From: CAMQRS01 sp964370065
Lineage (GTDB): Bacteria > Bacillota_I > Bacilli_A > Erysipelotrichales > Erysipelotrichaceae
Assembly (NCBI GenBank): GCA_964370065.1
Contig: CAYJGK010000013.1
Span: 1 to 44,046 of the forward strand
DNA: 44,046 bases
Direction: 5' to 3'
The position numbers and the translations under genes were made by a program. The notes beneath the pieces were generated by a model. It made no database searches. It worked only from the letters and a program-made list of their open reading frames with translations, and was not told the origin of the DNA. Below are positions 1-8,556 of the stretch, one piece after another (positions within the stretch are counted from its first letter, which is position 1; each line of letters starts with the position of its first letter).

Positions 1-1
1 A

Positions 2-784
2 GGTAGTGAAATAAGCGAGATAACAGGTGGTAGTCATGGCACTGTTAAGGTATATGCCAAGTGGAATGTTCGTGTATTTACAATTACATATGAATTGAAT
101 GGTGGAAGTAATCATACAGATAATCCAACTAGTTATACTATTGAAAGTGAAGAGTTCATTTTGTTGAATCCAATTCGAGAAGGTTATACATTTGCAGGTT
201 GGTATAAAAATGAAACGTTATTAGCTAACGACATTATCAAAAGTATACTCTCGGGTCAAACTGGAAATATAACTCTATATGCCGGTTGGGTGCAAAATGA
301 AGGTTCTACGGAAGATACACCTAGTTCACCATCAGAGGAACTTCCAACAATAGTTGATCCTGAAGATTCACAAACCATCTATATCTATACTAAATTAATT
401 GACCAAGTGAATAAGGGACGCAACGATTTAGTTACCTTAATTTCTAAGTTAACTGTTCGTACATGGAGTATTGTAGATTTATGTCTTAGTATATTCACAG
501 GAGTGCTGATGTTATTTTTATGGAAAAAGAAGAAAGAAGAAATAGATGATGATACATTAGAAAGTGATGATACTTCAGAGGATAATAATACACTTATAAA
601 TAAATATACACTAAGTTGCATTCCAACAATCATTAGTATTGTGTTATTGCTTATTACACAAAATTTCACTTTACAAATGGGAATATTTAGTGATTATACA
701 GTTATCTTCACTATTATTGCGATTGCTCAATTATGTATTTTTGTAATAGCTAAGCAGAATAAAAAAGAAGAAAAACAAGTATAA
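2..784 (+). CDS. Surface protein with InlB B-type repeats, 3' part only
   Basis: The frame is open from the left edge of the window, so the true start lies outside it; the TTG at 95 is internal to a repeat and is not a start. The visible part begins with the end of one Listeria-Bacteroides (Flg_new/InlB B) repeat, ending VYAKW, and a complete second one running from about FTITYELNGG through GYTFAGWY to ITLYAGW. An acidic, Ser/Pro/Thr-rich linker follows. The last ~110 residues hold three hydrophobic segments, separated by a charged Lys/Glu/Asp stretch, and end in a Lys/Glu-rich tail. There is no LPXTG sorting signal, so anchoring is probably by this membrane domain. Family knowledge: such repeats occur in large secreted or wall-exposed proteins of gut Firmicutes. 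The ligand is unknown. Confidence 0.75.
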   Translation, partial: GSEISEITGGSHGTVKVYAKWNVRVFTITYELNGGSNHTDNPTSYTIESEEFILLNPIREGYTFAGWYKNETLLANDIIKSILSGQTGNITLYAGWVQNEGSTEDTPSSPSEELPTIVDPEDSQTIYIYTKLIDQVNKGRNDLVTLISKLTVRTWSIVDLCLSIFTGVLMLFLWKKKKEEIDDDTLESDDTSEDNNTLINKYTLSCIPTIISIVLLLITQNFTLQMGIFSDYTVIFTIIAIAQLCIFVIAKQNKKEEKQV

Positions 785-795
785 AGCAAATCTTT

Positions 796-844
796 AAAAG
801 CAAACATAAAAGAAGTGGTTTCCAATAAAATGTTTGCTTTTTTT
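796..844 (+). terminator. Rho-independent terminator after the surface-protein gene
   Basis: A 12-bp stem pairs AAAAGCAAACAT (796-807) with ATGTTTGCTTTT (830-841) around a 22-nt loop and runs into a T tract. It separates the surface protein gene from the downstream lipoprotein gene. Confidence 0.75.
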
Positions 845-895
845 AATGAGTATAAACTTAAGAAAATAATTTTGAACTTGAGGATACGGTATTAG

Positions 896-924
896 TATAC
901 ATTTTGTGTGAACTTAGTTATAAT
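896..924 (+). promoter_or_regulatory. SigA-type promoter of the cyclophilin lipoprotein gene
   Basis: A -35 box TATACA (896-901, 4/6 match) and a perfect -10 box TATAAT (919-924) are spaced by 17 nt, 24 nt upstream of the start codon. A GGGTGAG ribosome-binding site lies at 937-943. Confidence 0.65.
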
Positions 925-948
925 AAAATAATGAAAGGGTGAGAAGAT

Positions 949-1812
949 ATGAATATAATAAAAAAATTAGTAGTGACTTGTTTAGTCGTATTATTAAGTG
1001 CATGTAGTACAAGTAGTGAGGAAGGGACTAAGTCTGCAGAATTCACTATTCCTGATGCAGAATACAGTACGGAAGTAATTAATTTACCTCAATTTGATGA
1101 TGAGAAAATAATAAATGTAGTGTTATATACTTCTATGGGAGATATCCAATTGGAGTTATTCCCCGATGTAGCACCTAAGGCGGTAGAAAATTTTTTAACG
1201 CACGCTAAAGATGGATATTATGATGGATTAACATTTCACCGTGTTATGAATGACTTTATGATTCAAGGTGGCGATCCCTTAGGAACTGGAACAGGTGGAG
1301 AAAGTATTTGGCAAACGCCCTTTGAAGATGAGTTTGATTTAAGCTTACGTAACTTTAACGGGGCACTAGCGATGGCAAATTCAGGAGCAGATACAAATGG
1401 ATCTCAATTCTTCATTGTGCAAAATAATTCTCCGATTAGTGATGCGGATATAGAAGGCATTTACACAAGTGCATATTCAGCCTTTTTAATTGATGCTGCA
1501 CTTAAAAGAGTAGAAGAGAAGCAACAAGAATTATCTGCTGAAGATTTCGAATTGTATTTTGAAGCAGAGGAAGAAAAATTAAGTGCAGATATGGAAAAAG
1601 GAGTTCCACAAGACTTTAAAGATGCGATGGAACCAATTATCGAACAGTATCAATCAGTAGGTGGTACACCTTGGTTAGATGATGTACATACTGTATTTGG
1701 CCAAGTAGTAGAAGGAATGGATGTTGTGAATGCGATAGCTGCAACACCAGTAGATGCGAATAGTAAACCAATAACTCCTGTAATTATTGAAACGATTGAA
1801 GTGATTGAATAA
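949..1812 (+). CDS. Peptidyl-prolyl cis-trans isomerase, cyclophilin-type lipoprotein
   Basis: The 287-residue protein starts with a lipoprotein signal peptide, with lipobox LSAC and the lipidated Cys at residue 19, so it should be tethered outside the membrane. The cyclophilin fold begins near residue 60 with TSMGDIQLELFPDVAPKAV and shows the family core FHRVMNDFMIQGGDP and the NGSQFFI motif, closing with VFGQVVEGMDVV. About 100 acidic, helical residues are inserted between NGSQFFIVQNN and the final part of the fold; this type of insertion is seen in other Firmicutes surface cyclophilins. The likely role is folding of secreted proteins by proline isomerisation. It has its own promoter and strong RBS and is followed 2 nt later by a membrane-anchored protein gene. 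Confidence 0.9.
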   Translation: MNIIKKLVVTCLVVLLSACSTSSEEGTKSAEFTIPDAEYSTEVINLPQFDDEKIINVVLYTSMGDIQLELFPDVAPKAVENFLTHAKDGYYDGLTFHRVMNDFMIQGGDPLGTGTGGESIWQTPFEDEFDLSLRNFNGALAMANSGADTNGSQFFIVQNNSPISDADIEGIYTSAYSAFLIDAALKRVEEKQQELSAEDFELYFEAEEEKLSADMEKGVPQDFKDAMEPIIEQYQSVGGTPWLDDVHTVFGQVVEGMDVVNAIAATPVDANSKPITPVIIETIEVIE

Positions 1813-1814
1813 TT

Positions 1815-2561
1815 GTGAAAAAACAAAATAATTTTATATTTATTACACTCTTTACAATTATGCTTAGTATTATTACAGGGTTAATCGTATTAATAGTTTA
1901 TCAAAATATAGAAGTGAATGAAACTGTAATTGATGAGAGTCAAGTAAGCAGTGAAACTAAAATTCAATCTTTCAACGCTTCTTACGATGATATATCAGAT
2001 ACTGTTTCACTGAGCTGGTATATACAAGATACTACAAAAAATGTAGAGACTATCCAAGTTCTTCAAAACGAAGAGGTGCTTGCTACTTTGCAGGAAGAAT
2101 CAAGTGTAGTACTAGATGTGCTTGAACATAATTTATCATCAGGAAATAATGAATTTAAATTATTAGTTACATTACAAAATCAAACAACCTTAGAAAAAAC
2201 AGTATATGTATACTTGAATGAGGTAACTGATTTTAATGTAGATACTATTTATGAGGGGAATCAGACTCGTTTACTTGTTACTTATACATATGATGCACGC
2301 AAACCTGTTTTAGCACCGCTAATGAGTGTGAGTGGTAGTAACGAATCTTTCGTTCTCACTTACTTAAATACGCAAATTATTTCACAAAATGGTAATCAAA
2401 TTATTGCGCAAAGTGAATATTTATTGAACTTTGCAAATGTCGAGGTAGGGAATTATGAATTGTATTTTATTGTTGATTTTGCTGACTATAATTTAGAATT
2501 CGATTTTACAACAACGATACAAGTAATTCATGTAGAACAATCTTTATCCAATAACGAATAA
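1815..2561 (+). CDS. Membrane-anchored extracellular protein of unknown function
   Basis: I do not recognise this 248-residue protein. It begins with a Lys-rich N-terminus and one hydrophobic segment (about residues 7-29), then an acidic Ser/Thr-rich linker and a strand-rich remainder. The region after the linker (VSLSWYIQDT, then LSSGNNEFKLLVTL) has the look of a fibronectin-III or Ig-like sandwich, which is inference only. It has few cysteines and no catalytic motif that I can see, so a structural or binding role outside the cell is the simplest guess. The start is GTG, 2 nt after the cyclophilin stop, with no clear Shine-Dalgarno sequence, which suggests translational coupling to the upstream gene. 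A bidirectional terminator follows directly. Confidence 0.7.
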   Translation: MKKQNNFIFITLFTIMLSIITGLIVLIVYQNIEVNETVIDESQVSSETKIQSFNASYDDISDTVSLSWYIQDTTKNVETIQVLQNEEVLATLQEESSVVLDVLEHNLSSGNNEFKLLVTLQNQTTLEKTVYVYLNEVTDFNVDTIYEGNQTRLLVTYTYDARKPVLAPLMSVSGSNESFVLTYLNTQIISQNGNQIIAQSEYLLNFANVEVGNYELYFIVDFADYNLEFDFTTTIQVIHVEQSLSNNE

Positions 2562-2590
2562 AAGGGATGTCAAAATGACATCCCTTTTAT
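2558..2590. terminator. Bidirectional terminator between convergent genes
   Basis: AAAAGGGATGTCA (2560-2572) pairs perfectly with TGACATCCCTTTT (2576-2588) around an AAA loop, with T/A flanks serving both strands. It overlaps the stop codon of asd on the minus strand and ends the plus-strand cyclophilin operon. Confidence 0.85.
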
Positions 2591-3606
2591 TCTGCAATTT
2601 GTTCTATGTATTTCATTGCAATTTGCACAGCGTTAGTAGCAGCTCCTTTACGGACCTGATCGCCACAACACCAAAGTGTTAATGACTTGTTATCATTCCT
2701 TGATAAATCTTTACGAATTCTACCTACATAAACTAAATCTTGATCAGTTGTATCTAATGGCATTGGGTATTGCTGTTCTTGGATGTTATCCACTAACTTT
2801 ACCCCTTGTGCATCGGCTAATAAATGACGTGCTTGTTCTACACTTATTTCATTTTCAAAAGAAATGGTAATTGATTCTGAGTGACTTCTAAATACAGGGA
2901 TACGAATACACGTACAGGTTACTTTTAAGTCAGGGTGGTGTAATATTTTTCTACCTTCATTTTGCATTTTCATCTCTTCACTTGAGTAACCATCTTCATC
3001 AAAACCACCAATTTGTGGAATCAAGTTGAATGCAATTTGATAAGGGAATGTTTTAGGAGTTGTTTCCTCGTTGTTTAATACTTGTTTCACTTGTGTTTCT
3101 AATTCATCAATACCAGGGTTACCAGCACCTGATACGGCTTGATATGTTGATACTATTAATGAATTTACTTTTGCGAATTCATGTAATTTATGAATGGCTA
3201 CTAATGCGATAATAGTAGCGCAGTTTGGATTAGCAATAATTCCTTTGTGATTTTGAATATCTAATGGATTCACTTCAGGAATGACTAATGGTACATCTTC
3301 ATCTAAACGATATGCACTTGAGTTATCAATGACTAAAGCTCCGGCTTTGACTGCGTATGGTAATAATTCTTCTGCTAAGTCATTTTCTACTGCACCTAGT
3401 ACAATATCCATTCCTTCAAAAGCGCTTTTATTTGCTTCTTGAATGGTATATCTATCATTATTGAATAACATTGTTTTACCAGCGCTTCTTTTAGAGGCTA
3501 ATAAGCGTAGTTCATTAATTGGGAAATTTTGTTCTTCTAAAACATTTAACATTTCTTGGCCCACAGCTCCCGTGGCTCCTAATATTGCAACATTATATTT
3601 TTTCAT
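2587..3606 (-). CDS. asd: Aspartate-semialdehyde dehydrogenase
   Basis: Catalyses the NADPH-dependent reduction of aspartyl phosphate to aspartate semialdehyde, the second common step toward lysine, methionine and threonine. The 339-residue length is normal. The nucleotide-binding loop GATGAVGQ is at residues 10-17, the catalytic cysteine at 129 within NPNCATI, and the active-site basic region RSHSES at 240-245; STYQAVSGAGNPG is also typical. An AGGAG site precedes the ATG and overlaps the end of lysC, 9 nt upstream, so it is the last gene of a hom-lysC-asd operon. Its stop codon lies in a bidirectional terminator. Confidence 0.95.
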   Translation of the reverse strand: MKKYNVAILGATGAVGQEMLNVLEEQNFPINELRLLASKRSAGKTMLFNNDRYTIQEANKSAFEGMDIVLGAVENDLAEELLPYAVKAGALVIDNSSAYRLDEDVPLVIPEVNPLDIQNHKGIIANPNCATIIALVAIHKLHEFAKVNSLIVSTYQAVSGAGNPGIDELETQVKQVLNNEETTPKTFPYQIAFNLIPQIGGFDEDGYSSEEMKMQNEGRKILHHPDLKVTCTCIRIPVFRSHSESITISFENEISVEQARHLLADAQGVKLVDNIQEQQYPMPLDTTDQDLVYVGRIRKDLSRNDNKSLTLWCCGDQVRKGAATNAVQIAMKYIEQIAE

Positions 3607-3615
3607 TTAGTTCTC

Positions 3616-4929
3616 CTAACCTTCAAACTCATCATAGATGGCTTTAATTGTTTTTGAATAATCATCGTTATGCACTCCTACAATAATGTTCATTTCATCA
3701 CTTGTTTGAGAGATAACAGCAACACTAATTCCATGCTTTCCTAAAGTAGTAAATAGTTTACCTGACATACCTGCTCTATTTTTCATTTTTCTACTTACAG
3801 TTGCAATTAATGCAATCTCACTAATCACATTTACTTCATCAGGCATACATTCTCGTTTTATTTCACTAATCATCTCGTATAAGAAATCCTTGATAGAGGC
3901 ACTTTCCACAATAATTGAGAAAGAATCAATTCCACTTGGAATGTGCTCAATACTTACACGGTAGCGATCAAATACATCTAATGCTTTTCGAATCAATCCT
4001 ACTTCATTAGACATATGATTTTTCTTAATTGTGATAATTGAGAAATCTTTTTTACCAGCGATACCCGTAATAGAATGATTAGAAGTATCATCACTTACAT
4101 CTTCCTTAATAATTGTACCTTTGCAATTGGGTTCATTTGTATTTAGAATATGAATAGGAATATTTTTGGTTTTAACAGGAAAAATGGCTTCTTCATGTAA
4201 CACGCTTGCTCCCATATATGATAATTCTCTTAACTCAGAATAATTAATAATTTCAATTTGCTTTGGATTTTTCACAATTCTTGGGTCAGCCATTAATATA
4301 CCTGATACATCTGTCCAATTTTCATATACATCAGCATGTATGATATTTGCAATTAAACTACCAGTTACATCTCCGCCACCTCTAGACATAATTTTTAATG
4401 TACCATTTGGTAGGGAACCATAAAATCCAGGAATGACTAAATGGGTGAATTCACTAGTAATAGCATCAAATGCTTTTTCCATTTTCGGATAATCAAAGGT
4501 ACCATCGTAATTAAAGAAAATAATATCTTTTGCATCTACAAATTCATACCCTAAATATTCAGCCATTAATAAAGCTGTTAAGTATTCACCACGACTGACT
4601 AAATAATCTAAATCGATGTTTTTATCTAGTTGCATGCGTAAATAGTCTAAATCCTTTTGAATATCATATTTTAAATTTAATGCTTCTTTAATATCTAAGA
4701 AACGCTGTTCAATCATTGTGAAGATAGCATCACATGCAATATTATACTTAATATGTGCATGGCATAAATATAATAGATCAGTAATTTTATTATCTTCTTT
4801 ATTTTGTCTACCTGAAGCACTCACGACTACAAATTTACGAGCTGGATCACTTTCTACAATACCTTTCACTTTTGAAAATTGCGTTGCATTTGCAACGGAA
4901 CTTCCACCAAATTTTGTTATTTTCAACAT
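3616..4929 (-). CDS. lysC: Aspartokinase (monofunctional, with tandem ACT domains)
   Basis: Phosphorylates aspartate, the entry step of the aspartate family. The 437-residue protein has KFGGSS at residues 6-11, the kinase motif SRGGGDVTG at 182-190 and WTDVSGI at 205-211, then two ACT domains over about 285-437 (GLIRKALDVFDRYRVSIEHI and RAGMSGKLFTTLGKHGISVA). The ACT pair implies allosteric feedback by an end product. The length and the position in a hom operon resemble the single-polypeptide AK III type (B. subtilis YclM class) rather than the alpha/beta type with an internal start. Given the neighbours, threonine or lysine is the likely effector, but the sequence does not tell which. Confidence 0.93.
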   Translation of the reverse strand: MLKITKFGGSSVANATQFSKVKGIVESDPARKFVVVSASGRQNKEDNKITDLLYLCHAHIKYNIACDAIFTMIEQRFLDIKEALNLKYDIQKDLDYLRMQLDKNIDLDYLVSRGEYLTALLMAEYLGYEFVDAKDIIFFNYDGTFDYPKMEKAFDAITSEFTHLVIPGFYGSLPNGTLKIMSRGGGDVTGSLIANIIHADVYENWTDVSGILMADPRIVKNPKQIEIINYSELRELSYMGASVLHEEAIFPVKTKNIPIHILNTNEPNCKGTIIKEDVSDDTSNHSITGIAGKKDFSIITIKKNHMSNEVGLIRKALDVFDRYRVSIEHIPSGIDSFSIIVESASIKDFLYEMISEIKRECMPDEVNVISEIALIATVSRKMKNRAGMSGKLFTTLGKHGISVAVISQTSDEMNIIVGVHNDDYSKTIKAIYDEFEG

Positions 4930-4946
4930 ATTAACTTTCCCCTTTA

Positions 4947-6098
4947 TTAAAAATTAGCGACCTTCGCAACAACGGCGTTTTGGTCAGCATTTATCATATC
5001 ATAAAAATAATGTTTAAAATCACTACACGTTATAAATTTTGTTGTGATATAGTAATTTTCCTTATACTTTTCAAGTGTATCAATGTATTTATTTTTTTCT
5101 ATCTGATTAGTAGTACGAATCATGAACTGATGTGTTTGTAACGTATCACTATACACCAACTCTCTTGTTTCTATAATATTTATCTGTGATTGTACTTGAA
5201 TATCAATGATATCTTGAATAATTGCATTGGCTGTGGCTAATTGTCCGGCTCCTTGACCATAAAACTTTAATGGCCCTATAGTTGCACCGTGTAAAGTAGC
5301 AATATTAAAGTTTGTTTTGATGTTTGCTTCTACACTATCTTGCTTAAACACGTTTAGCATAACTATCGCTTCATATTTATTAGCGATGCGTTTAGCTTCT
5401 CCGATATAACGGACACTGCAATTTTTTTGTTTCAAGTATTGAATATCATCAAAACTAATATTTCTCATACTATGTACCATGAAGTCATTCATGTCGATTT
5501 GTGATTGAAATGCTAATCGACTTGAAATAGCAATTTTATTTTGTACATCATACCCATCTACATCAGCCGCAGGATTTGCTTCCGCATATCCTAACTCTTG
5601 TGCTAAGGATAAGGATGCTTCAAATTGCTTTTGATTAGAAATCATATCATCTAAAATAAAATTACTTGTACCATTAAAGATTCCATATAATTGATCAACT
5701 TCATCAACTCGTGATGCTTTTAATAAACTAGCAATCCAGGGAATCCCTCCACCTACACTTGCTTCAAATAAGAAAGATACTCCATTTTCTTTTGCTGTTG
5801 CCAAGAATGCATCTAAATGTAAAGCAATCACTGCTTTATTTGCACTTACTACATGCTTTTTGTTTTTTAAACATTGCATAATGAATTCATATGCTGGGTG
5901 AATACCACCCATTGTTTCTACAACTACATCCACGTTAGAGTCATTGACTATATCAGTTAATTCACTAGTAATTAATGATGATTTATATTTATTTTCTGGT
6001 AAGTCTAATATATGCAAGACCTCCATATCTGTTCTTTCCGAAATAATTTTGTATACCCCTGAACCAATCGTTCCAAAACCTAAAATAGCTACTTTCAT
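4947..6098 (-). CDS. hom: Homoserine dehydrogenase (short form)
   Basis: Reduces aspartate semialdehyde to homoserine. I place the start at the ATG at 6098, because it has a strong AAGGAGGG site just upstream and begins directly with the NAD(P) fold MKVAILGFGTIGSGV; 27 further in-frame codons upstream have no family similarity and run through the promoter. Other motifs are SANKA (85-89), EASVGGGIP (112-120), GIFNGTSNFIL (139-149) and YAEANPAADVDGYD (171-184). At 383 residues it is clearly shorter than the roughly 430-residue Bacillus enzyme; the C-terminal ACT region is reduced or divergent, so feedback inhibition by threonine may be weakened. It is the first gene of hom-lysC-asd, 17 nt before lysC. 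Confidence 0.93.
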   Translation of the reverse strand: MKVAILGFGTIGSGVYKIISERTDMEVLHILDLPENKYKSSLITSELTDIVNDSNVDVVVETMGGIHPAYEFIMQCLKNKKHVVSANKAVIALHLDAFLATAKENGVSFLFEASVGGGIPWIASLLKASRVDEVDQLYGIFNGTSNFILDDMISNQKQFEASLSLAQELGYAEANPAADVDGYDVQNKIAISSRLAFQSQIDMNDFMVHSMRNISFDDIQYLKQKNCSVRYIGEAKRIANKYEAIVMLNVFKQDSVEANIKTNFNIATLHGATIGPLKFYGQGAGQLATANAIIQDIIDIQVQSQINIIETRELVYSDTLQTHQFMIRTTNQIEKNKYIDTLEKYKENYYITTKFITCSDFKHYFYDMINADQNAVVAKVANF

Positions 6099-6104
6099 AA
6101 ACCC

Positions 6105-6179
6105 TCCTTGTGTCCTTGATAAAAAAACACTTGTATTTATATTGGAAACATTGTAACATAGACACAAGGAAATAAGCAA
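6105..6179. promoter_or_regulatory. Divergent hom/thrC promoter region with flanking inverted repeat
   Basis: Plus strand (thrC): TTGTAT 6131-6136, 17-nt spacer, TAACAT 6154-6159. Minus strand (hom): -35 TTGCTT (complement of 6174-6179), 18-nt spacer, -10 TACAAT (complement of 6150-6155). The two -10 boxes overlap, so the promoters should compete. TCCTTGTGTC at 6105-6114 and its exact reverse complement GACACAAGGA at 6161-6170 form a 10-bp inverted repeat, 46 bp apart. One arm lies between the hom -35 and -10 and over the likely thrC start site; the other overlaps the hom RBS. No single transcript contains both arms, so this looks like a DNA operator pair. The thrR-type gene at 8546 is the obvious candidate regulator. 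Confidence 0.5.
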
Positions 6180-6190
6180 GGAGAAATTTT

Positions 6191-7672
6191 ATGAGTCAAT
6201 TTTATGAGAGTACTAGAGATAGTGGAGTTAAGAAAAAAGCGAGTGAAGCCATCTTACAGGGGTTAAGTGAGGATGGAGGTTTATTTGTATTACGTGATTT
6301 AAAAGCATTGTCATTAGATGTAGAAAGTTTAATGGATTGTGATTATAAAGAAATGGCAAAAAAAGTATTAGGGTTATTCCTACAAGACTTTAGTGATGAA
6401 GAAGTATCTAATTGTGTAGAACAAGCATATACTAATAAATTTAGTGATGCGCAAATTACACCTTTAGTACAATTGAGCGATGCTCATGTATTAGAATTAT
6501 TTCATGGACCCACAAGTGCTTTTAAAGATGTAGCATTATCTATTTTGCCACAGTTTACCCAAGTAGCCTTACAAAAAAATGAAATGAGTGAAGATATTCT
6601 AATTTTAACGGCTACAAGTGGAGATACAGGAAAAGCTGCATTAGAGGGATTTAAAGATGTTGATCGTACTAAGATTATTGTTTTCTATCCAAATGGTGGA
6701 GTTTCGAAAGTACAAGAAGTACAGATGCGTACACAAGAAGGATACAATACAGGGGTGTGTGCAATTGATGGTAATTTTGATGATGCACAAAGTGGAGTGA
6801 AACAAATTTTCTTAGATGAAGCATTTAAAGCAAAATTAAAACAGCAAAATTTGAAATTAAGCAGTGCAAATTCAATTAATATAGGTCGTTTAATTCCACA
6901 AATGGTATACTATTTCTATGCTTATAAAACATTAGTAAAGCAAGGTAAAATTCAATTTGGGGATTGTATTAACTTTATCGTGCCAACTGGAAATTTTGGA
7001 AATATATTAGCTGGATACTATGCCAAACAATTAGGATTACCAGTGAATAAGTTAGTATGTGCGGCAAATGAAAATAATGTATTATACGATTTTTTAACAA
7101 CAGGTGTATATGATCGTAATCGTGATTTCTTAAAAACAATTTCTCCAAGTATGGATATTTTAATTTCTAGTAATTTAGAACGTTTGCTATATTATGTAAG
7201 CGAAAAAGATACGAATTATGTAAGTGAATTAATGACCCAATTGCAAAAAGATGGTAAATATGAAGTAAAAGAGAGTGTATTAGCTACTTTAAAAGAACAC
7301 TTTGATGCAGGCTATGCAAGTAATGAAGAAACGAAAAAAGTGATTTCTTATGTTTATGAAAAAGATGGGTATTTAATGGATCCTCATACGGCTGTTGCTT
7401 ATAAAGTATTATTAGAAAACAAAGATGAACAACATGTGAATGTTGTATTATCAACTGCCTCTCCTTACAAATTTAGTCATGCTGTTTATGAAGCATTACA
7501 TGGTGAGACAAATGAAGATGAATTCGAATTATTAAAGAAATTGCATGAACAAACGGGAGTTGCTATTCCTACTAATTTAGATACATTAGAAAGCAAAGCT
7601 TTACTACATAGCGATTCAATTAAAAAACAAGATATGCAAGACTATGTATTTAAGAAAGCAGAAACAATCTAA
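6191..7672 (+). CDS. thrC: Threonine synthase
   Basis: Converts O-phosphohomoserine to threonine using PLP. At 493 residues it is the long form of threonine synthase (as in E. coli and yeast) rather than the ~350-residue Bacillus form. The PLP lysine is K112 in HGPTSAFKD, and the phosphate-binding loop is TATSGDTGKAA (140-150); NFIVPTGNFGNILAGYYAK is also typical. The ATG is preceded by AAGGAG at 6178-6183. Its stop codon overlaps the thrB start (TAATG). It is the first gene of thrC-thrB-thrR, divergent from hom. Confidence 0.95.
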   Translation: MSQFYESTRDSGVKKKASEAILQGLSEDGGLFVLRDLKALSLDVESLMDCDYKEMAKKVLGLFLQDFSDEEVSNCVEQAYTNKFSDAQITPLVQLSDAHVLELFHGPTSAFKDVALSILPQFTQVALQKNEMSEDILILTATSGDTGKAALEGFKDVDRTKIIVFYPNGGVSKVQEVQMRTQEGYNTGVCAIDGNFDDAQSGVKQIFLDEAFKAKLKQQNLKLSSANSINIGRLIPQMVYYFYAYKTLVKQGKIQFGDCINFIVPTGNFGNILAGYYAKQLGLPVNKLVCAANENNVLYDFLTTGVYDRNRDFLKTISPSMDILISSNLERLLYYVSEKDTNYVSELMTQLQKDGKYEVKESVLATLKEHFDAGYASNEETKKVISYVYEKDGYLMDPHTAVAYKVLLENKDEQHVNVVLSTASPYKFSHAVYEALHGETNEDEFELLKKLHEQTGVAIPTNLDTLESKALLHSDSIKKQDMQDYVFKKAETI

Positions 7673-8556
7673 TGATCCAAGTACGAGTACCAGCAACAAG
7701 TGCGAATGTAGGATGTGGGTTTGATACATTAGGTGTAGCTCTAACAGTATATAATACATTTTGTTTTCAAGAAATACAAGCAGGATATGAGTTTATCAAC
7801 TGTACAGAAGATTTCAACAATGAAAAAAATTTAGTATATACTTCTTTTCTCACTACTTTACAAGTATTGAATAAAAAAGTAAAAGGTATACAAATTACTT
7901 TTTCTTGCGATATTCCTATGGCAGGAGGGCTAGGAAGTAGTTCAACTTGTGTTGTCGCTGGTATTTATGGTGCTTTTGGAATAACGAATACACCGATTGA
8001 TAAAGAAGTGATATTAAAGATTGCAACGGATATTGAAGGGCATCCAGACAATGTGTCGCCTGCTATATATGGTGGATTGACAGCTTCTTGTATGGTGGAT
8101 CAAAAAGCTATTAGTATGCACTATAACATTGACTCTCGTTTTCATTTTTTAGCGATATATCCTAACTTTGAAACTTTAACAAGTGAAGCTAGAAAAGTGT
8201 TACCTAAAAGGATTACTTTTGAAGACGCTTTATATAATGTGTCCAGAGTGGCAATTGTATTAAAAGCATTTGAAAACTATGACGTAGAAGTGTTATCAAA
8301 AGTGATGGGTGATCGTTTACATGAACCATATCGTAAAAGTTTAATCCACGAATATGATAAAGTAAAAGAAATTTGTCGTAAATGGGATAGTATATGCTTT
8401 TTTATTAGTGGCAGTGGTTCCACCTTAATGAATGTCATGCATCAAGCAAATAGTATTAAACAAATCCAACATGAGCTAAATACTTTGCAATATGATTGGA
8501 AAGTGCTAGCCTTACAAGTTGATCAACAAGGGAGTGTGATTTCGTATGATGGATAA
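7672..8556 (+). CDS. thrB: Homoserine kinase
   Basis: GHMP-family kinase that phosphorylates homoserine to supply ThrC. The 294-residue protein carries the N-terminal signature VPATSANVGCGFDTLG, the ATP-binding glycine/serine loop PMAGGLGSSST (residues 82-92), EGHPDNVSPAIYGG, and the C-terminal FISGSGSTLM motif. It overlaps thrC by one base and the regulator gene downstream by 11 bases, so all three are translated from one mRNA. Confidence 0.95.
   Translation: MIQVRVPATSANVGCGFDTLGVALTVYNTFCFQEIQAGYEFINCTEDFNNEKNLVYTSFLTTLQVLNKKVKGIQITFSCDIPMAGGLGSSSTCVVAGIYGAFGITNTPIDKEVILKIATDIEGHPDNVSPAIYGGLTASCMVDQKAISMHYNIDSRFHFLAIYPNFETLTSEARKVLPKRITFEDALYNVSRVAIVLKAFENYDVEVLSKVMGDRLHEPYRKSLIHEYDKVKEICRKWDSICFFISGSGSTLMNVMHQANSIKQIQHELNTLQYDWKVLALQVDQQGSVISYDG

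Noticed and set aside
95..97. TTG as start codon of the first gene
   Set aside because: The codon lies inside an InlB B-type repeat (the Leu of YELNGG), and the frame stays open to the window edge with repeat-like sequence.
6099..6179. N-terminal extension of hom upstream of 6098
   Set aside because: The extra codons cross the promoter and the strong RBS of the 6098 start and precede a Rossmann fold that begins at residue 2 of the chosen start.
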